A DNA stretch of 64,000 nt from Kushneria phyllosphaerae (GTDB taxonomy: Bacteria > Pseudomonadota > Gammaproteobacteria > Pseudomonadales > Halomonadaceae). Both the position numbers and the translations under genes were made by a program. Numbering within the stretch: the first letter of the stretch is position 1; each line of letters begins with the position of its first letter. This document shows positions 8,930-18,547 of this stretch, in pieces. Location of the stretch: contig NZ_ONZI01000003.1 of the NCBI RefSeq assembly GCF_900312995.1, positions 124,001 through 188,000 on the forward strand, given 5' to 3'. The notes beneath the pieces were generated by a model that searched no databases, was not told where the DNA came from, and saw only the letters and a program-made list of their open reading frames with translations.

Positions 8930-9099
8930 AGCCTTGAAATTTCCCGTAGAATACCGCGTCTTCGAGAAGCGGCGCGCCTGCGCACGGCGTTTTCCGGAAT
9001 GAATTTTCCGGAGGTGCAAGTGATCAGGATGTTGCGCGCAACATGTTTATGGCCTCGTCGTGCTGTTGGTACGACGTTATTCCAACTGAAGGACTTTAA

Positions 9100-9360
9100 A
9101 TGGTTACCATTCGTCTGGCACGTGGTGGCGCCAAGAAGCGTCCCTTTTATCACCTGCATGTGACCGATTCGCGCGTCAAGCGTGACGGCCGCTATCTGGA
9201 GCAGGTGGGCTTTTTCAACCCGATTGCCCGTGGTCAGCAGGAACGTCTGCGTATCGATCTCGAGCGCATCGAGCACTGGCAGTCCCAGGGCGCTCAGCTC
9301 TCTGATCGCGTTGCCGAGCTGGTGCGTTTTGCGCGCAAGCAGCAAACCGCTTCCGCCTGA
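9100..9360 (+). CDS. rpsP: 30S ribosomal protein S16
   Basis: 86 residues starting [25 protein letters not shown], the conserved bS16 N-terminus, and carrying the [14 protein letters not shown]-type motif (here [15 protein letters not shown]). It binds 16S rRNA early in 30S assembly. It heads the rpsP-rimM-trmD-rplS operon, with rimM following after 17 bases. Length matches the family (about 82 residues). Confidence 0.98.
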   Translation: MVTIRLARGGAKKRPFYHLHVTDSRVKRDGRYLEQVGFFNPIARGQQERLRIDLERIEHWQSQGAQLSDRVAELVRFARKQQTASA

Positions 9361-9377
9361 TACATTCTGGAATCGGT

Positions 9378-9893
9378 ATGACGCAGTCGCCTGAGCATTA
9401 CGTCGTCATGGGCAAGCTGACCAGCCCCTATGGCGTTAAAGGGTGGCTTCGCGTGTATTCGTGGACCAGCCCCATGGAGGGTATCCTCGCCTACGAAACC
9501 TGGCTGATCGAGCATAATGGGCAGCGAACGCCCATGACCCTGCTCAACGGTCAACGTCACGGCAAGGGACTGGTGGTTCGCCTTGATGGTGTTGATTCAC
9601 GAGAAGCTGCCGAGCGTGTGGCGGGGGCTACCATCTGGCTCAAGGCCGATGAGCTGCCGGCACTGGCAGACGATGAGTACTACTGGTATCAGCTGGAAGG
9701 GCTCAACGTACATACGGTCGACGGTTTGGCACTGGGGCGGGTCGAATATCTTTTCGAAACCGGTGCCAACGACGTTCTGGTGGTTCGGGGTGAAGACCGC
9801 GAGCGCCTGATTCCATTTTTGCCGGATGACGTCGTCACACGGATTGATCTCGAGGGTGGTCTCATGACCGTCAACTGGGATCCCGATTTTTGA
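9378..9893 (+). CDS. rimM: 16S rRNA processing protein RimM
   Basis: 171 residues. The N-terminal RimM domain (VVMGKLTSPYGVKGWLRVYSWT) is followed by a C-terminal PRC-barrel (YYWYQLEGLNVHTVDGLALGRV, and LIPFLPDDVVTRIDLEGG). RimM helps mature the 30S head around ribosomal protein S19. Position between rpsP and trmD is the standard proteobacterial order. Confidence 0.97.
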   Translation: MTQSPEHYVVMGKLTSPYGVKGWLRVYSWTSPMEGILAYETWLIEHNGQRTPMTLLNGQRHGKGLVVRLDGVDSREAAERVAGATIWLKADELPALADDEYYWYQLEGLNVHTVDGLALGRVEYLFETGANDVLVVRGEDRERLIPFLPDDVVTRIDLEGGLMTVNWDPDF

Positions 9894-9925
9894 TGATTGT
9901 CTTCCCTTCAGGCGAGTAATGGGCC

Positions 9926-10714
9926 GTGTGGATTGGAGTGGTATCGCTGTTTCCGGAAATGTTTGATGCCGTAACACGCTATGGTGTTACCGGGCGCGCC
10001 GTTGAGCGTGGTCTGATGCGCGTCGATTGCTGGAATCCGCGTGACTACGCTCTGGATCGCCATCGCAGCGTGGATGATCGTCCCTATGGGGGCGGCCCCG
10101 GCATGCTGATGAAGGTCGATACGCTGCGTAGTGCCATTGCCGAGGCCAGACGTCACGGCGAACAGCAGGCCGGCAGTGGCGATGAGCCGGTACGCGTGAT
10201 CTATCTTTCCCCGCAGGGGAGAAGGCTGGATCAGGAAGGCGTCAGGCAGCTGGCCTCAAGCAGCAGGCTGGTGCTGGTTGCCGGGCGGTACGAAGGCATC
10301 GATGAACGCGTCATTGATCTTGATATCGATGAAGAGTGGTCCATCGGTGACTATGTGCTCAGCGGCGGCGAACTGCCTGCCATGGTGCTGTGTGATGCCA
10401 TGGCGCGGCTGGTGCCGGGGGTGCTGGGTCATCAGGCCTCTGCTGAAGAAGATTCCTTCAGTGCCGGACTGCTGGACTGTCCGCATTACACGCGTCCGGA
10501 AGAAGTGGATGGACGACGGGTGCCAGAGATACTGCTGGGTGGTCATCACGGCGAAATTCGCCGGTGGCGGCTTAAGCAGTCGCTGGGAAGAACCTGGCAG
10601 CGTCGGCCGGAACTGCTGCAGGAGATGACACTCGACCGCGAACAGCGTCAACTGCTGGACGAGTTCATCGACGAACACGCATCGGTGGATGCCGATGCGG
10701 CGGTGCGGGATTAA
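9926..10714 (+). CDS. trmD: tRNA (guanine37-N1)-methyltransferase TrmD
   Basis: 262 residues. The SPOUT-fold enzyme uses S-adenosylmethionine to methylate G37 next to the anticodon and so prevents +1 frameshifting. Motifs seen: [31 protein letters not shown], the knot region [13 protein letters not shown] and [16 protein letters not shown]. The start is GTG; an ATG at 9919 is out of frame. Slightly longer than the usual 245-255 residues because of an insert near QAGSGDEP. Confidence 0.97.
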   Translation: MWIGVVSLFPEMFDAVTRYGVTGRAVERGLMRVDCWNPRDYALDRHRSVDDRPYGGGPGMLMKVDTLRSAIAEARRHGEQQAGSGDEPVRVIYLSPQGRRLDQEGVRQLASSSRLVLVAGRYEGIDERVIDLDIDEEWSIGDYVLSGGELPAMVLCDAMARLVPGVLGHQASAEEDSFSAGLLDCPHYTRPEEVDGRRVPEILLGGHHGEIRRWRLKQSLGRTWQRRPELLQEMTLDREQRQLLDEFIDEHASVDADAAVRD

Positions 10715-10833
10715 AGAGCCATCGCTCAAATAATGCCGCGTCACCCACGAATCGACCCCGCGCATGTCGCCGGGATCAAGGACGCTGGTGTTGCAGACAC
10801 TGCTACCGGGTCCAGTCACATTGGAGAAATGTC

Positions 10834-11199
10834 ATGAGCAGCAAAAACCTGATTATCCAGGCGCTTGAAAACGAGCAGCTGGACAGGGAAATCCCGAATT
10901 TCGGCCCCGGCGACACTGTCGTGGTACAGGTCAAGGTCGTGGAAGGCAGCCGTGAGCGTCTGCAGGCGTTCGAAGGCGTTGTCATCGGCAAGCGTAATCG
11001 CGGCCTGAACTCGGCATTCACCGTGCGCAAGATCTCTCACGGTGTGGGCGTTGAGCGTACTTTCCAGACCTATAGCCGTCAGGTTGACAGCATTGAAGTG
11101 CGTCGCCGTGGTGACGTTCGTCAGGCGAAGCTTTACTACCTGCGCGATCGCAGCGGCAAGTCTGCACGTATCAAGGAAAAGCTCGCCAAGAAGTCCTGA
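10834..11199 (+). CDS. rplS: 50S ribosomal protein L19
   Basis: 121 residues, starting [16 protein letters not shown] and containing the bL19 core [22 protein letters not shown] and [22 protein letters not shown]. It lies at the 30S-50S interface. Last gene of the rpsP operon; preceded by 119 non-coding bases and followed by tandem hairpins that end the transcript. Confidence 0.98.
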   Translation: MSSKNLIIQALENEQLDREIPNFGPGDTVVVQVKVVEGSRERLQAFEGVVIGKRNRGLNSAFTVRKISHGVGVERTFQTYSRQVDSIEVRRRGDVRQAKLYYLRDRSGKSARIKEKLAKKS

Positions 11200-11210
11200 G
11201 CCTTTCCGTT

Positions 11211-11276
11211 ACTGCCCGGGTTCATCGGGCAGTTTCCCAAAGACCCCGCACCATGCATCATGGGCGGGGTTTTTGT
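11211..11276 (+). terminator. Tandem hairpins ending the rpsP-rplS operon
   Basis: The first stem is ACTGCCCG (11211-11218) with CGGGCAGT (11226-11233). The second is ACCCCGC (11243-11249) with GCGGGGT (11264-11270) followed by TTTT, a standard intrinsic terminator. Confidence 0.85.
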
Positions 11277-11378
11277 CTGTCTGGAACCGGTCTGTCTGGA
11301 GCCGGTCTGTGCAACATCAGAACGGGCGCGCCATAAAGGCCTGCCCGAATCACGGTCGTGTTTTCATGAGAAACTGTC

Positions 11379-12266
11379 ATGTCCAGCCAGCTGATTGATG
11401 CTTTTCTTGATGCGCTATGGCTTGAGCGTGGTGCCAGCATGCACACGCTGGATGCCTACCGCCGTGACCTGATGCACTGGCAGCGTTATCTGTCACGTCA
11501 CGACATGAGCCTTTTGGCGCCGGATAGTCAGACCTATCAAAATCTTATTGATGAACGACGCCGTGATGGCTATCAGGCGCGCTCCGATGCCCGACTGACC
11601 TCCAGCCTGCGCCGCTTTTATCGCTGGGCACTGGTCACCGGCCAGATCCACAGCGACCCGCTGGCCGATATCGTGGCGCCTCGAGCCAGTGCAGGGCTGC
11701 CTGGCACACTCGAGGAAGAAGAGGTCGAGCGCCTGCTCGGCGCCCCGGATGTGACCACTGCTTTGGGGCTGCGCGACCGGGCCATGCTGGAGGTGCTTTA
11801 CAGCTGTGGGCTGCGTGTCTCCGAGCTGGTCGGGTTACGGGTGGACAGCATCAACCTGCGCCAGGGGGTGGTGCGGGTGCTGGGCAAGGGCGACGCCGAA
11901 CGGCTGGTGCCAATGGGGGAGCCCGCCATGGAGTGGCTGGAACGCTATCTGCGCGAAGGGCGTGGTGAGCTGATGACAGACATTACCCGGGCGCCCCTGT
12001 TTCCAGGGCGCAGCAATGGTTTCATGATGCGACAGACCTTCTGGTATCGCATCAAGCACCATGCTACCCGAGCGGGTATCGACGCGTCGCTGTCGCCACA
12101 TACCCTGCGTCATGCCTTTGCCACGCACCTGCTCAATCACGGTGCCAATCTGCGTGTCCTGCAGGAACTTCTCGGTCATCGTGACCTCTCTACCACACAG
12201 ATTTACACTCGAGTGGCTCAGGCGCGTCTTGAAGCCATTCATGCCAAACATCACCCAAGGGGCTGA
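11379..12266 (+). CDS. xerD: Tyrosine recombinase XerD
   Basis: 295 residues. The N-terminal SAM-like DNA-binding domain (LIDAFLDALWLERGASMHTLDAYRRDL) is followed by the catalytic domain with Arg in LYSCGLRVSELVGL, His-Arg in SPHTLRHAFATHLL, His in LGHRDLSTTQIYT and the nucleophile Tyr in that last motif. With XerC it resolves chromosome dimers at dif under control of FtsK. The order xerD-dsbC-hom-thrC is the one found in Pseudomonas and relatives, which separates it from XerC. Confidence 0.95.
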   Translation: MSSQLIDAFLDALWLERGASMHTLDAYRRDLMHWQRYLSRHDMSLLAPDSQTYQNLIDERRRDGYQARSDARLTSSLRRFYRWALVTGQIHSDPLADIVAPRASAGLPGTLEEEEVERLLGAPDVTTALGLRDRAMLEVLYSCGLRVSELVGLRVDSINLRQGVVRVLGKGDAERLVPMGEPAMEWLERYLREGRGELMTDITRAPLFPGRSNGFMMRQTFWYRIKHHATRAGIDASLSPHTLRHAFATHLLNHGANLRVLQELLGHRDLSTTQIYTRVAQARLEAIHAKHHPRG

Positions 12267-12273
12267 ATTACCC

Positions 12274-13035
12274 ATGTCCATATCGCCTGCTTTCTCCTTT
12301 CGTTCGTTTTTGACCGGTGTACTGCTGGCGGGTGCCGTACTGGCCCCGGCGGCTCAGGCCGATGACGCCGATGTGCCCGGAGATCTGGCCGATCACCTGA
12401 TCGTCAACGGCCAGTCGATGCCGGTTCGCGCGGTGGAGGCATCGCCCCTGCCGGGTCTTTATGAGGTCCAGCTTGAAGGCGGTCAGACGCTCTACAGCGA
12501 TCGGGACGGCAAGTATCTACTGGTGGGCGATCTTTACCGCAATGACAGCGGGCAGATGGTCAATCTGACCGAGCAGAAACAGCAGCAGCATCGCGTGGAA
12601 CTGCTCAAGCAGGTGTCCGACAAGGATACGGTCGTATTTCGGCCTGCCGGTGAGGTCAAGGCCGTGATCAACGTCTTTACCGATACCACCTGCCCGTACT
12701 GCCGCAAGTTTCATGAAGAAGTGCCTGAGCTCAACAAGCGTGGTATCGAGGTGCGCTATCTGGCCTTTCCACGTGCCGGCATGCAGGGCGAAGGGGCGCG
12801 TGAGCTCGGTCAGGTCTGGTGCAATGACAATCGCAGCGAGGCACTGACCCAGGCCATGAAGGGCAAGAAGCTCAAGGGTACCTCCAGCTGTGACACGCCC
12901 ATCGAGTCGCAGTTTGCGCTGGGCAAGCAGATGGCCATCCAGGGAACGCCGGCGCTGATCCTCCCTGATGGGCGCATGATCCCGGGCTATGTACCAGTGG
13001 ATCGACTGGTCGGCATGCTGGACCTGGAGAATTAA
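12274..13035 (+). CDS. dsbC: Periplasmic thiol:disulfide isomerase DsbC
   Basis: 253 residues. The signal peptide ends at PAAQA; a DsbC/G dimerisation domain (about 35-90) is followed by a thioredoxin fold with the active-site CPYC in FTDTTCPYCRKFHEEV and the cis-Pro in IQGTPALILPDG. A second cysteine pair (VWCND, SSCDT) matches the structural disulfide of DsbC. It shuffles wrong disulfides in exported proteins. The frame is open far upstream within xerD; I use the ATG eight bases after the xerD stop because it begins a proper signal peptide. Confidence 0.95.
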   Translation: MSISPAFSFRSFLTGVLLAGAVLAPAAQADDADVPGDLADHLIVNGQSMPVRAVEASPLPGLYEVQLEGGQTLYSDRDGKYLLVGDLYRNDSGQMVNLTEQKQQQHRVELLKQVSDKDTVVFRPAGEVKAVINVFTDTTCPYCRKFHEEVPELNKRGIEVRYLAFPRAGMQGEGARELGQVWCNDNRSEALTQAMKGKKLKGTSSCDTPIESQFALGKQMAIQGTPALILPDGRMIPGYVPVDRLVGMLDLEN

Positions 13036-13152
13036 TCACAAGGCATTCATGGAAGCCGTGCAGGGCGTTACACTGCTTCTCCTCCCGGTGTCCTGACCGT
13101 ACCGGGAAAACAGTCATGCAGCGTTGAGATCAGTAGACCAGGGGGCAAGACG

Positions 13153-14469
13153 GTGGAACCGGTAAAGGTAGGCATTTGCGGACTGGGGACCGTGGGCAGC
13201 GGCACGTTCAATGTATTGGTGCGTAATGCGCTGGACATTGAGCGCCGCGCCGGGCGCGCCATTGTGGTAGAGCAGATCGGTGCGCGGCGCGATAATCCGC
13301 AGGTGGATCTGACCGGGGTCAACGTCACTCGTGATGTCTTCGAGGTGGCCCGAAACCCTGATATCGATGTCGTGGTCGAACTGATCGGTGGCTACGACGT
13401 GGCCCGCGAGCTGGTGCTGGAAGCCATTCGTCATGGCAAGCACGTCGTCACTGCCAACAAGGCCCTGATCGCCGTGCACGGCAACGAGATCTTTCGCGCG
13501 GCAGCCGAACAGGGCGTGATAGTCGCCTTTGAAGCGGCCGTGGCCGGTGGCATTCCGGTCATCAAGTCGCTGCGCGAGGGACTGGGTGCCAACCGCATTC
13601 AGTGGGTGGCCGGCATTATCAACGGCACCGGCAACTACATTCTGACCCACATGCGTGACGAGGGCCGGGCCTTTGAGGACGTGCTGGCCGAAGCGCAGGC
13701 GCTGGGGTATGCCGAAGCCGACCCGACCTTTGACGTCGAAGGCATCGATGCGGCCCACAAGCTGACCATTCTGGCCTCGATCGCCTATGGTGTGCCGTTG
13801 CAGTTCGAGCGTGCCTATACCGAAGGGATTTCGCGCATCACCTTTGATGACGTGAAACAGGCCGAGGCGCTGGGCTACATCATCAAGCACCTGGGCATCT
13901 CAAAGCGTACCGGTGAAGGCATTGAGCTGCGGGTGCACCCGGCGCTTGTTCCCAAAGAGCAACTGCTGGCCAACGTGCACGGCGTCAAGAATGCCATCGA
14001 AGTCATGGGCGACGCCGTGGGGCCGACGCTCTACTACGGTGCGGGGGCCGGCGCCGAGCCGACGGCCTCGGCAGTGGTGGCCGACCTGCTGGATGTGGCG
14101 CGCGACATGGCGACCCACCATGACTATCGCACCCCCTATCTGGCCTTCAGCGGTATTGTGGAAGGCGATGAGAGTCTGCCGATCCTGCCGATGGAGAACA
14201 TCGTCACGGCCTATTATCTGCGCCTTCTGGCAGTGGATCGTCCGGGCGTGCTGGCGCGTGTGGCCACCATTCTGGCCGAGCAGGGGGTCAGCATCGAGGC
14301 GCTGATCCAGAAGGAAGCCACCGAAGGCGAGCTGGTGCCGATCATTATCACGACTCATCGCACCCGTGAAGCCAACATGAACGAAGCAATCCGACAGCTT
14401 GAAGCGCTGGCCGATATCGCCGGGCCGCTCACCCGAATTCGCATCGAACACCTTGACGAAAACGTCTGA
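13153..14469 (+). CDS. hom: Homoserine dehydrogenase
   Basis: 438 residues. An N-terminal NAD(P)-binding domain (VGICGLGTVGSGTFNVL), the catalytic domain (ANKALIAVHG, VAGGIPVIKSLREGL, IINGTGNYILTHM, DVEGIDAAHKLTILA) and a C-terminal ACT domain (about 350-430, RPGVLARVATILAEQGVSIEALIQKE) for feedback by threonine. It reduces aspartate semialdehyde to homoserine on the way to threonine and methionine. GTG start with GGGGGC eight bases upstream. The 117 bases before it hold a weak CCCGGT/ACCGGG stem (13084-13106) that may end dsbC. thrC follows after 17 bases. Confidence 0.97.
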   Translation: MEPVKVGICGLGTVGSGTFNVLVRNALDIERRAGRAIVVEQIGARRDNPQVDLTGVNVTRDVFEVARNPDIDVVVELIGGYDVARELVLEAIRHGKHVVTANKALIAVHGNEIFRAAAEQGVIVAFEAAVAGGIPVIKSLREGLGANRIQWVAGIINGTGNYILTHMRDEGRAFEDVLAEAQALGYAEADPTFDVEGIDAAHKLTILASIAYGVPLQFERAYTEGISRITFDDVKQAEALGYIIKHLGISKRTGEGIELRVHPALVPKEQLLANVHGVKNAIEVMGDAVGPTLYYGAGAGAEPTASAVVADLLDVARDMATHHDYRTPYLAFSGIVEGDESLPILPMENIVTAYYLRLLAVDRPGVLARVATILAEQGVSIEALIQKEATEGELVPIIITTHRTREANMNEAIRQLEALADIAGPLTRIRIEHLDENV

Positions 14470-14486
14470 TCAGGGGCGCACAGACC

Positions 14487-15884
14487 ATGCGTTACATCAG
14501 TACGCGCGGAAACGCTCCCGCGCTGAATTTTGAAGAAGCGGTGCTGACCGGACTGGCACCCGACGGTGGCCTTTATGTGCCGGAGACACTGCCGCAGTTT
14601 TCTCGTGAAGAGATCGCGGCCATGGCCGGGCAGCCCTATGCCGAGATCGCCTTTCGGGTCATGAAGCCCTTTGTCGGCGGCGAGATCGACGATGACACCC
14701 TGCGCGGTCTCATCGATGACAGCTACGCGACCTTCAAGCATGACGCCGTGGTGCCGCTCAAACAGCTCTCGCACAACCACTGGCTGATGGAGCTCTTTCA
14801 CGGGCCGACGCTGGCGTTCAAGGACGTTGCGCTGCAGCTGCTGGGTCGCCTGCTCGATCACTTTCTCAAAAAGCGCGGCGAGAAGGGCGTCATCATGGGG
14901 GCGACCTCCGGCGATACCGGCTCGGCCGCCATTGAAGGCTGCCGCCACTGCGACAACCTCGACATCTTTATCCTGCATCCGTATCAGCGCGTCTCTGCCG
15001 TGCAGCGTCGCCAGATGACCACGGTGCTGGCCGACAATGTTCATAACATCGCCATCGAAGGCAACTTCGATGATGCCCAGGCCATCGTCAAGACAAGCTT
15101 CGCTGACCAGGGCTTTCTCAATGGCACCCGATTGATCGCGGTGAACTCGATCAACTGGGCACGCATCATGGCGCAGATCGTTTATTACTTCGCCTCGGGC
15201 GTCGCGCTGGGCGCGCCGCATCGCGAGGTCAGTTTTACGGTGCCATCGGCCAATTTCGGCAATCTGTTTGCCGGCTACACGGCCAGTCGCATGGGGCTGC
15301 CGGTCAAGCAGTTCGTCATTGCGACCAATGCCAACGATATTCTGCACCGAACGCTGACCGACAACGACTTCTCCAAACGCGAGCTGGCCGCCACGCTCGC
15401 GCCTTCAATGGACATCGTGGTGTCATCGAATTTCGAGCGTTTGCTCTTTGACGCCTATGACCGCGATGGTGACCGGGTTCGCGCACTGCTGGAGTGCTTC
15501 CAGCAGGAGCCCACGGCGCTGGCTGATGCGCCGCTGGCAACGCTGCGCGAGAAATTCGGCAGCCACCGCGTGGATGATGACACCATCCTCGAGGTGATTC
15601 GCGAGGCCTTTGCGCGTACCGGTGAGCTGCTCGACCCGCACACCGCGACCGGCTATCGCGCGGCTGAAGTGGCGCGCAGCGATGACACGACTCCCATGAT
15701 CACGCTGGCCACGGCCCACCCGGCCAAGTTCGAGGATGCCGTTGTCAGGGCAGGGTTTGAGGGCGCAGCGCTCCCTGAATCCATGAGTGATCTGATGGAC
15801 CGTGAGGAGCGCTACGACGTGTTGCCGGCCAATGCCCGGGACGTTCAGCGTTTTGTCGCCGAGCATCGGGTCGCCAGTAGCTGA
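14487..15884 (+). CDS. thrC: Threonine synthase
   Basis: 465 residues, the long proteobacterial/fungal type: MRYISTRGNAPALNFEEAVLTGLAPDGGLYVPE at the N-terminus and the pyridoxal-phosphate lysine in HGPTLAFKDVALQLLG, with the phosphate-binding GATSGDTGSAAIEG. It converts O-phosphohomoserine to threonine. Forms an operon with hom. No kinase gene (thrB) is in the window. Confidence 0.97.
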   Translation: MRYISTRGNAPALNFEEAVLTGLAPDGGLYVPETLPQFSREEIAAMAGQPYAEIAFRVMKPFVGGEIDDDTLRGLIDDSYATFKHDAVVPLKQLSHNHWLMELFHGPTLAFKDVALQLLGRLLDHFLKKRGEKGVIMGATSGDTGSAAIEGCRHCDNLDIFILHPYQRVSAVQRRQMTTVLADNVHNIAIEGNFDDAQAIVKTSFADQGFLNGTRLIAVNSINWARIMAQIVYYFASGVALGAPHREVSFTVPSANFGNLFAGYTASRMGLPVKQFVIATNANDILHRTLTDNDFSKRELAATLAPSMDIVVSSNFERLLFDAYDRDGDRVRALLECFQQEPTALADAPLATLREKFGSHRVDDDTILEVIREAFARTGELLDPHTATGYRAAEVARSDDTTPMITLATAHPAKFEDAVVRAGFEGAALPESMSDLMDREERYDVLPANARDVQRFVAEHRVASS

Positions 15885-15927
15885 TCAGGCTGTGAGCGTT
15901 GTCTACATCACTGCGTGAGGAGAGGAC

Positions 15928-16548
15928 ATGCTGAAGGTATGGGGCCGGGCCAACTCGACCAATGTCAAAAAGGTGCTGTGGTGCGCCGATGAGCTTGGGC
16001 TTGATATCGAGCGTATCGATGCTGGCGGCGAGTTTGGCATCGTGGATGATCCCGACTATCGTGCGCTCAATCCCAATGGCCTGATCCCCTGCCTGCAGGA
16101 CGATGAGCTGGTGCTGTGGGAATCCAACGCCATCGTGCGCTACCTGGTGGCAAAGTATGGCGAGGCGCCACTGGCGGCGCATGATCCGGCCCGTCGCGCT
16201 GCGGCGGACAAGTGGATGGACTGGGCCACTTCGACTCTGACCGCTCCCTTCAGGGACGTCTTTTTGAATGCCGTAAGGCTGTCGCCGGATCAGCGCGACA
16301 GCACTTGCAGGGATCGGGGGGTTGCACAATGTGCGACGCTGCTAACGCGCGTCGACGCCGTGCTGGCTGATCAGCCCTGGCTTTCCGGCGAGGCGCTGGG
16401 CATGGGCGATATCCCGCTGGGGTGCATGGCGTATGCCTGGTTCGAGATGCCCATCGAGCGCCCGACGCTGGTTCATCTCGAGCGCTGGTATCAGCGTCTG
16501 ACCGAACGTGTGTCCTACCAGCGGCAGGTCATGACCTCTTTGACCTGA
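15928..16548 (+). CDS. Glutathione S-transferase family protein
   Basis: 206 residues. Thioredoxin-like N-terminal domain (MLKVWGRANSTNVKKVLWCADELGLD, LNPNGLIPCLQDDELVLWESNAIVRYLV) with the ES motif for glutathione binding, and an all-helical C-terminal domain ending in HLERWYQRLTERVSYQR. The active-site position in the first loop is SxxxVKK with serine, as in theta/Ure2-like enzymes. The substrate is unknown. Strong GAGGAGAGGAC site before the ATG; a terminator-like hairpin follows. Confidence 0.9.
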   Translation: MLKVWGRANSTNVKKVLWCADELGLDIERIDAGGEFGIVDDPDYRALNPNGLIPCLQDDELVLWESNAIVRYLVAKYGEAPLAAHDPARRAAADKWMDWATSTLTAPFRDVFLNAVRLSPDQRDSTCRDRGVAQCATLLTRVDAVLADQPWLSGEALGMGDIPLGCMAYAWFEMPIERPTLVHLERWYQRLTERVSYQRQVMTSLT

Positions 16549-16575
16549 TGGCATAAAGAGAGCGATCCTTCATAC

Positions 16576-16613
16576 AAGGCTGTGCCGGCGTCATGGACGT
16601 TGGCGCAGCCTTT
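16576..16613 (+). terminator. Terminator-like hairpin after the glutathione transferase gene
   Basis: AAGGCTGTGCC (16576-16586) pairs with GGCGCAGCCTTT (16602-16613) with one mismatch, followed by a short T-run. It lies just before the recJ-like start. Confidence 0.5.
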
Positions 16614-16630
16614 CAGTCTCCGGAGCCCCC

Positions 16631-18433
16631 GTGAATAACGTGCGTCATCCCCTGAAAACGTTACTGGACAAGAGAATCCTGCAGCGCCCCTGTCATGCAG
16701 GGCTCTATCAGGAGGCACTTGATGCCGGCCTGACCGAGCTGCAGGCACGGATCCTGGCCGGTCGCCTCAAGGACCCGCGCGCTCCGGTATCGGCGTTGAT
16801 TGCGCCGGCACTGCGCTATATCGAGCATCCCGGCAAACTGTGTGATGCGACTCGCGGCGCCGAGCGAATTGCCCGCGCCGTCATCGACGGTGAACACATC
16901 GGCATCATTACCGACTATGACGTCGACGGCATTACCTCACATGTGGTGATTCTGCGAACGCTGGTCGAGCTGTTTGGTGTCCCGCGCAAGCGGCTTCACA
17001 GTCTCATCGGCCATCGCATCAATGATGGCTATGGCATCAGCAGTGCCCTGGTCGACAAGACGCTGGCGCTGTCGCCGCGCCCGTCGCTGATCATCAGTGC
17101 CGACTGCGGGTCCAGCGACGAGCCGCGTCTGGCACGTCTGAAGGAAGCCGGTATTGATGTGGTGGTGACCGACCACCACGCCCTGCCCATGGAAGGGCCG
17201 CCGGCGTCAGCGTTTGCGGTGGTCAATCCATCGCGCGCCGACTGCGACTACCCCGATGCCACCATCGCCGGCTGCATGGTGTGCTGGCTTTTAATGTCGC
17301 TGACCCGCACGCATCTGATCGAGGCCGGCCAGCTGGCAAGTGATACCCCCAAGCTTTCCCCATGGCTTGCCTATGTGGCACTGGGTACGGTGGCCGACTG
17401 CGTCTCGCTGGGCGACAGTGCCATCAATCGCGCCGTGGTCACCCTCGGGCTCAAGCTGATCAACCGCATGGAGGCGCCCTGCTGGCGGATGATGGCCGAG
17501 CGGCTGGGACCGGACAGCACGCCCTTTGATGCCGAGACACTGGCCTTTCAGATGGGCCCGCGTATCAACGCCCGCTCGCGGCTGGATGATCCCTACGCGG
17601 CGCTGCATTTCATGCTGGCCGAGGATGATGCCAGCGCGCGGCGCTATCTCAACGTGCTCGATGATGACAACCAGTCTCGCAAGGCGATCGAAGCCGACAT
17701 GGCCGAGCAGGCGCGCGGCCTGGCGCATCAGCAGCTGGAGCAGGGCGCGCGCGTGCTGGTGGTCCATCTGGCCGACGGTCATCCGGGCGTGCAGGGCATT
17801 GTGGCCTCACGGCTGGTGCAGGCGTTTGGGCGCCCCGCCGTAGTGCTGACTCAGTCGCCGGACCCGGAGATGCTGACCGGCTCCGGCCGTTCGGTAGAAG
17901 GTGTTCATCTGCGTGATGCGCTTCAGCGTGCCTGCGAGCTGTCCCCCGAGGCCTTGCCGCGCTTTGGCGGTCACAGCGGGGCGGCCGGGGTGGGCGTCCC
18001 TGTCTGTCAGCAGGATGTCTTTCGTCATGCGCTGGCCACGGCCATCGACGAGCAGCTGAACGGGCGAGAGCTCTATCCGCTGATTCTCAGCGACGGTGCG
18101 CTGGAATCTCATCAGTTGGCGCTGCCGATTCTCGACGAGCTTGAGGCGCTGGCTCCCTATGGGCGCGAGTTCGAGGCGCCGCTTTTCGAGGGTCGCTTCG
18201 TGGTGGATCAGGCGCGTCTGGTCGGTAGTGAAGGCAACCACCTGATGATGACGCTGGACGTCGGCGATCAGATGGTCCGCGCCATCTGGTTTCGTGCGGT
18301 CACACCCGGCGAGAATATGCCGGTGGCGGTCGGGGAGGAAATACGCTGCGCCTTTCGTCTGTCGCGCAATCGTTATCGCGGCCGGGAGAGCCTGCAATTG
18401 ATGATCGAACACGCCACGCCGCAGTTCGAATAA
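16631..18433 (+). CDS. recJ: RecJ-like DHH-family single-strand exonuclease (divergent)
   Basis: 600 residues. DHH motif I is TDYDVDGITS (near residue 95), motif with SADCGSSDEPRL (near 156), the DHH in VVTDHHALP (near 180), and the DHHA1 region with RFGGHSGAAGVGV; an OB-like C-terminal domain follows. The family degrades single-stranded DNA 5'-3' with Mg2+ or Mn2+ in RecF recombination and mismatch repair. The location after thrC is near the place of recJ in Pseudomonas. However, canonical RecJ has GDYDADGATS, a VDNG motif and GGHxxAAG with different spacing, so this looks like a distant branch. GTG start with CGGAG seven bases upstream. Confidence 0.75.
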   Translation: MNNVRHPLKTLLDKRILQRPCHAGLYQEALDAGLTELQARILAGRLKDPRAPVSALIAPALRYIEHPGKLCDATRGAERIARAVIDGEHIGIITDYDVDGITSHVVILRTLVELFGVPRKRLHSLIGHRINDGYGISSALVDKTLALSPRPSLIISADCGSSDEPRLARLKEAGIDVVVTDHHALPMEGPPASAFAVVNPSRADCDYPDATIAGCMVCWLLMSLTRTHLIEAGQLASDTPKLSPWLAYVALGTVADCVSLGDSAINRAVVTLGLKLINRMEAPCWRMMAERLGPDSTPFDAETLAFQMGPRINARSRLDDPYAALHFMLAEDDASARRYLNVLDDDNQSRKAIEADMAEQARGLAHQQLEQGARVLVVHLADGHPGVQGIVASRLVQAFGRPAVVLTQSPDPEMLTGSGRSVEGVHLRDALQRACELSPEALPRFGGHSGAAGVGVPVCQQDVFRHALATAIDEQLNGRELYPLILSDGALESHQLALPILDELEALAPYGREFEAPLFEGRFVVDQARLVGSEGNHLMMTLDVGDQMVRAIWFRAVTPGENMPVAVGEEIRCAFRLSRNRYRGRESLQLMIEHATPQFE

Positions 18434-18547
18434 CGCACCGCTGCTCGACGCCTGTGCGTGGGCTGCCGATAATATCCCGAGGTGCCACAAGCGCCGTGAC
18501 CAATGCACTGCCTATCCGGTGGGCACACAACAACAAGGATATTATCG

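Noticed and set aside
8933-8952. Possible heat-shock sigma-32 promoter before rpsP (CTTGAAA)
   Set aside because: The CTTGAAA is not followed by a CCCATnT box at 11-16 bases.
13084-13110. Possible threonine attenuator before hom
   Set aside because: There is only a weak CCCGGT/ACCGGG stem with no leader peptide rich in Thr or Ile codons and no T-run.
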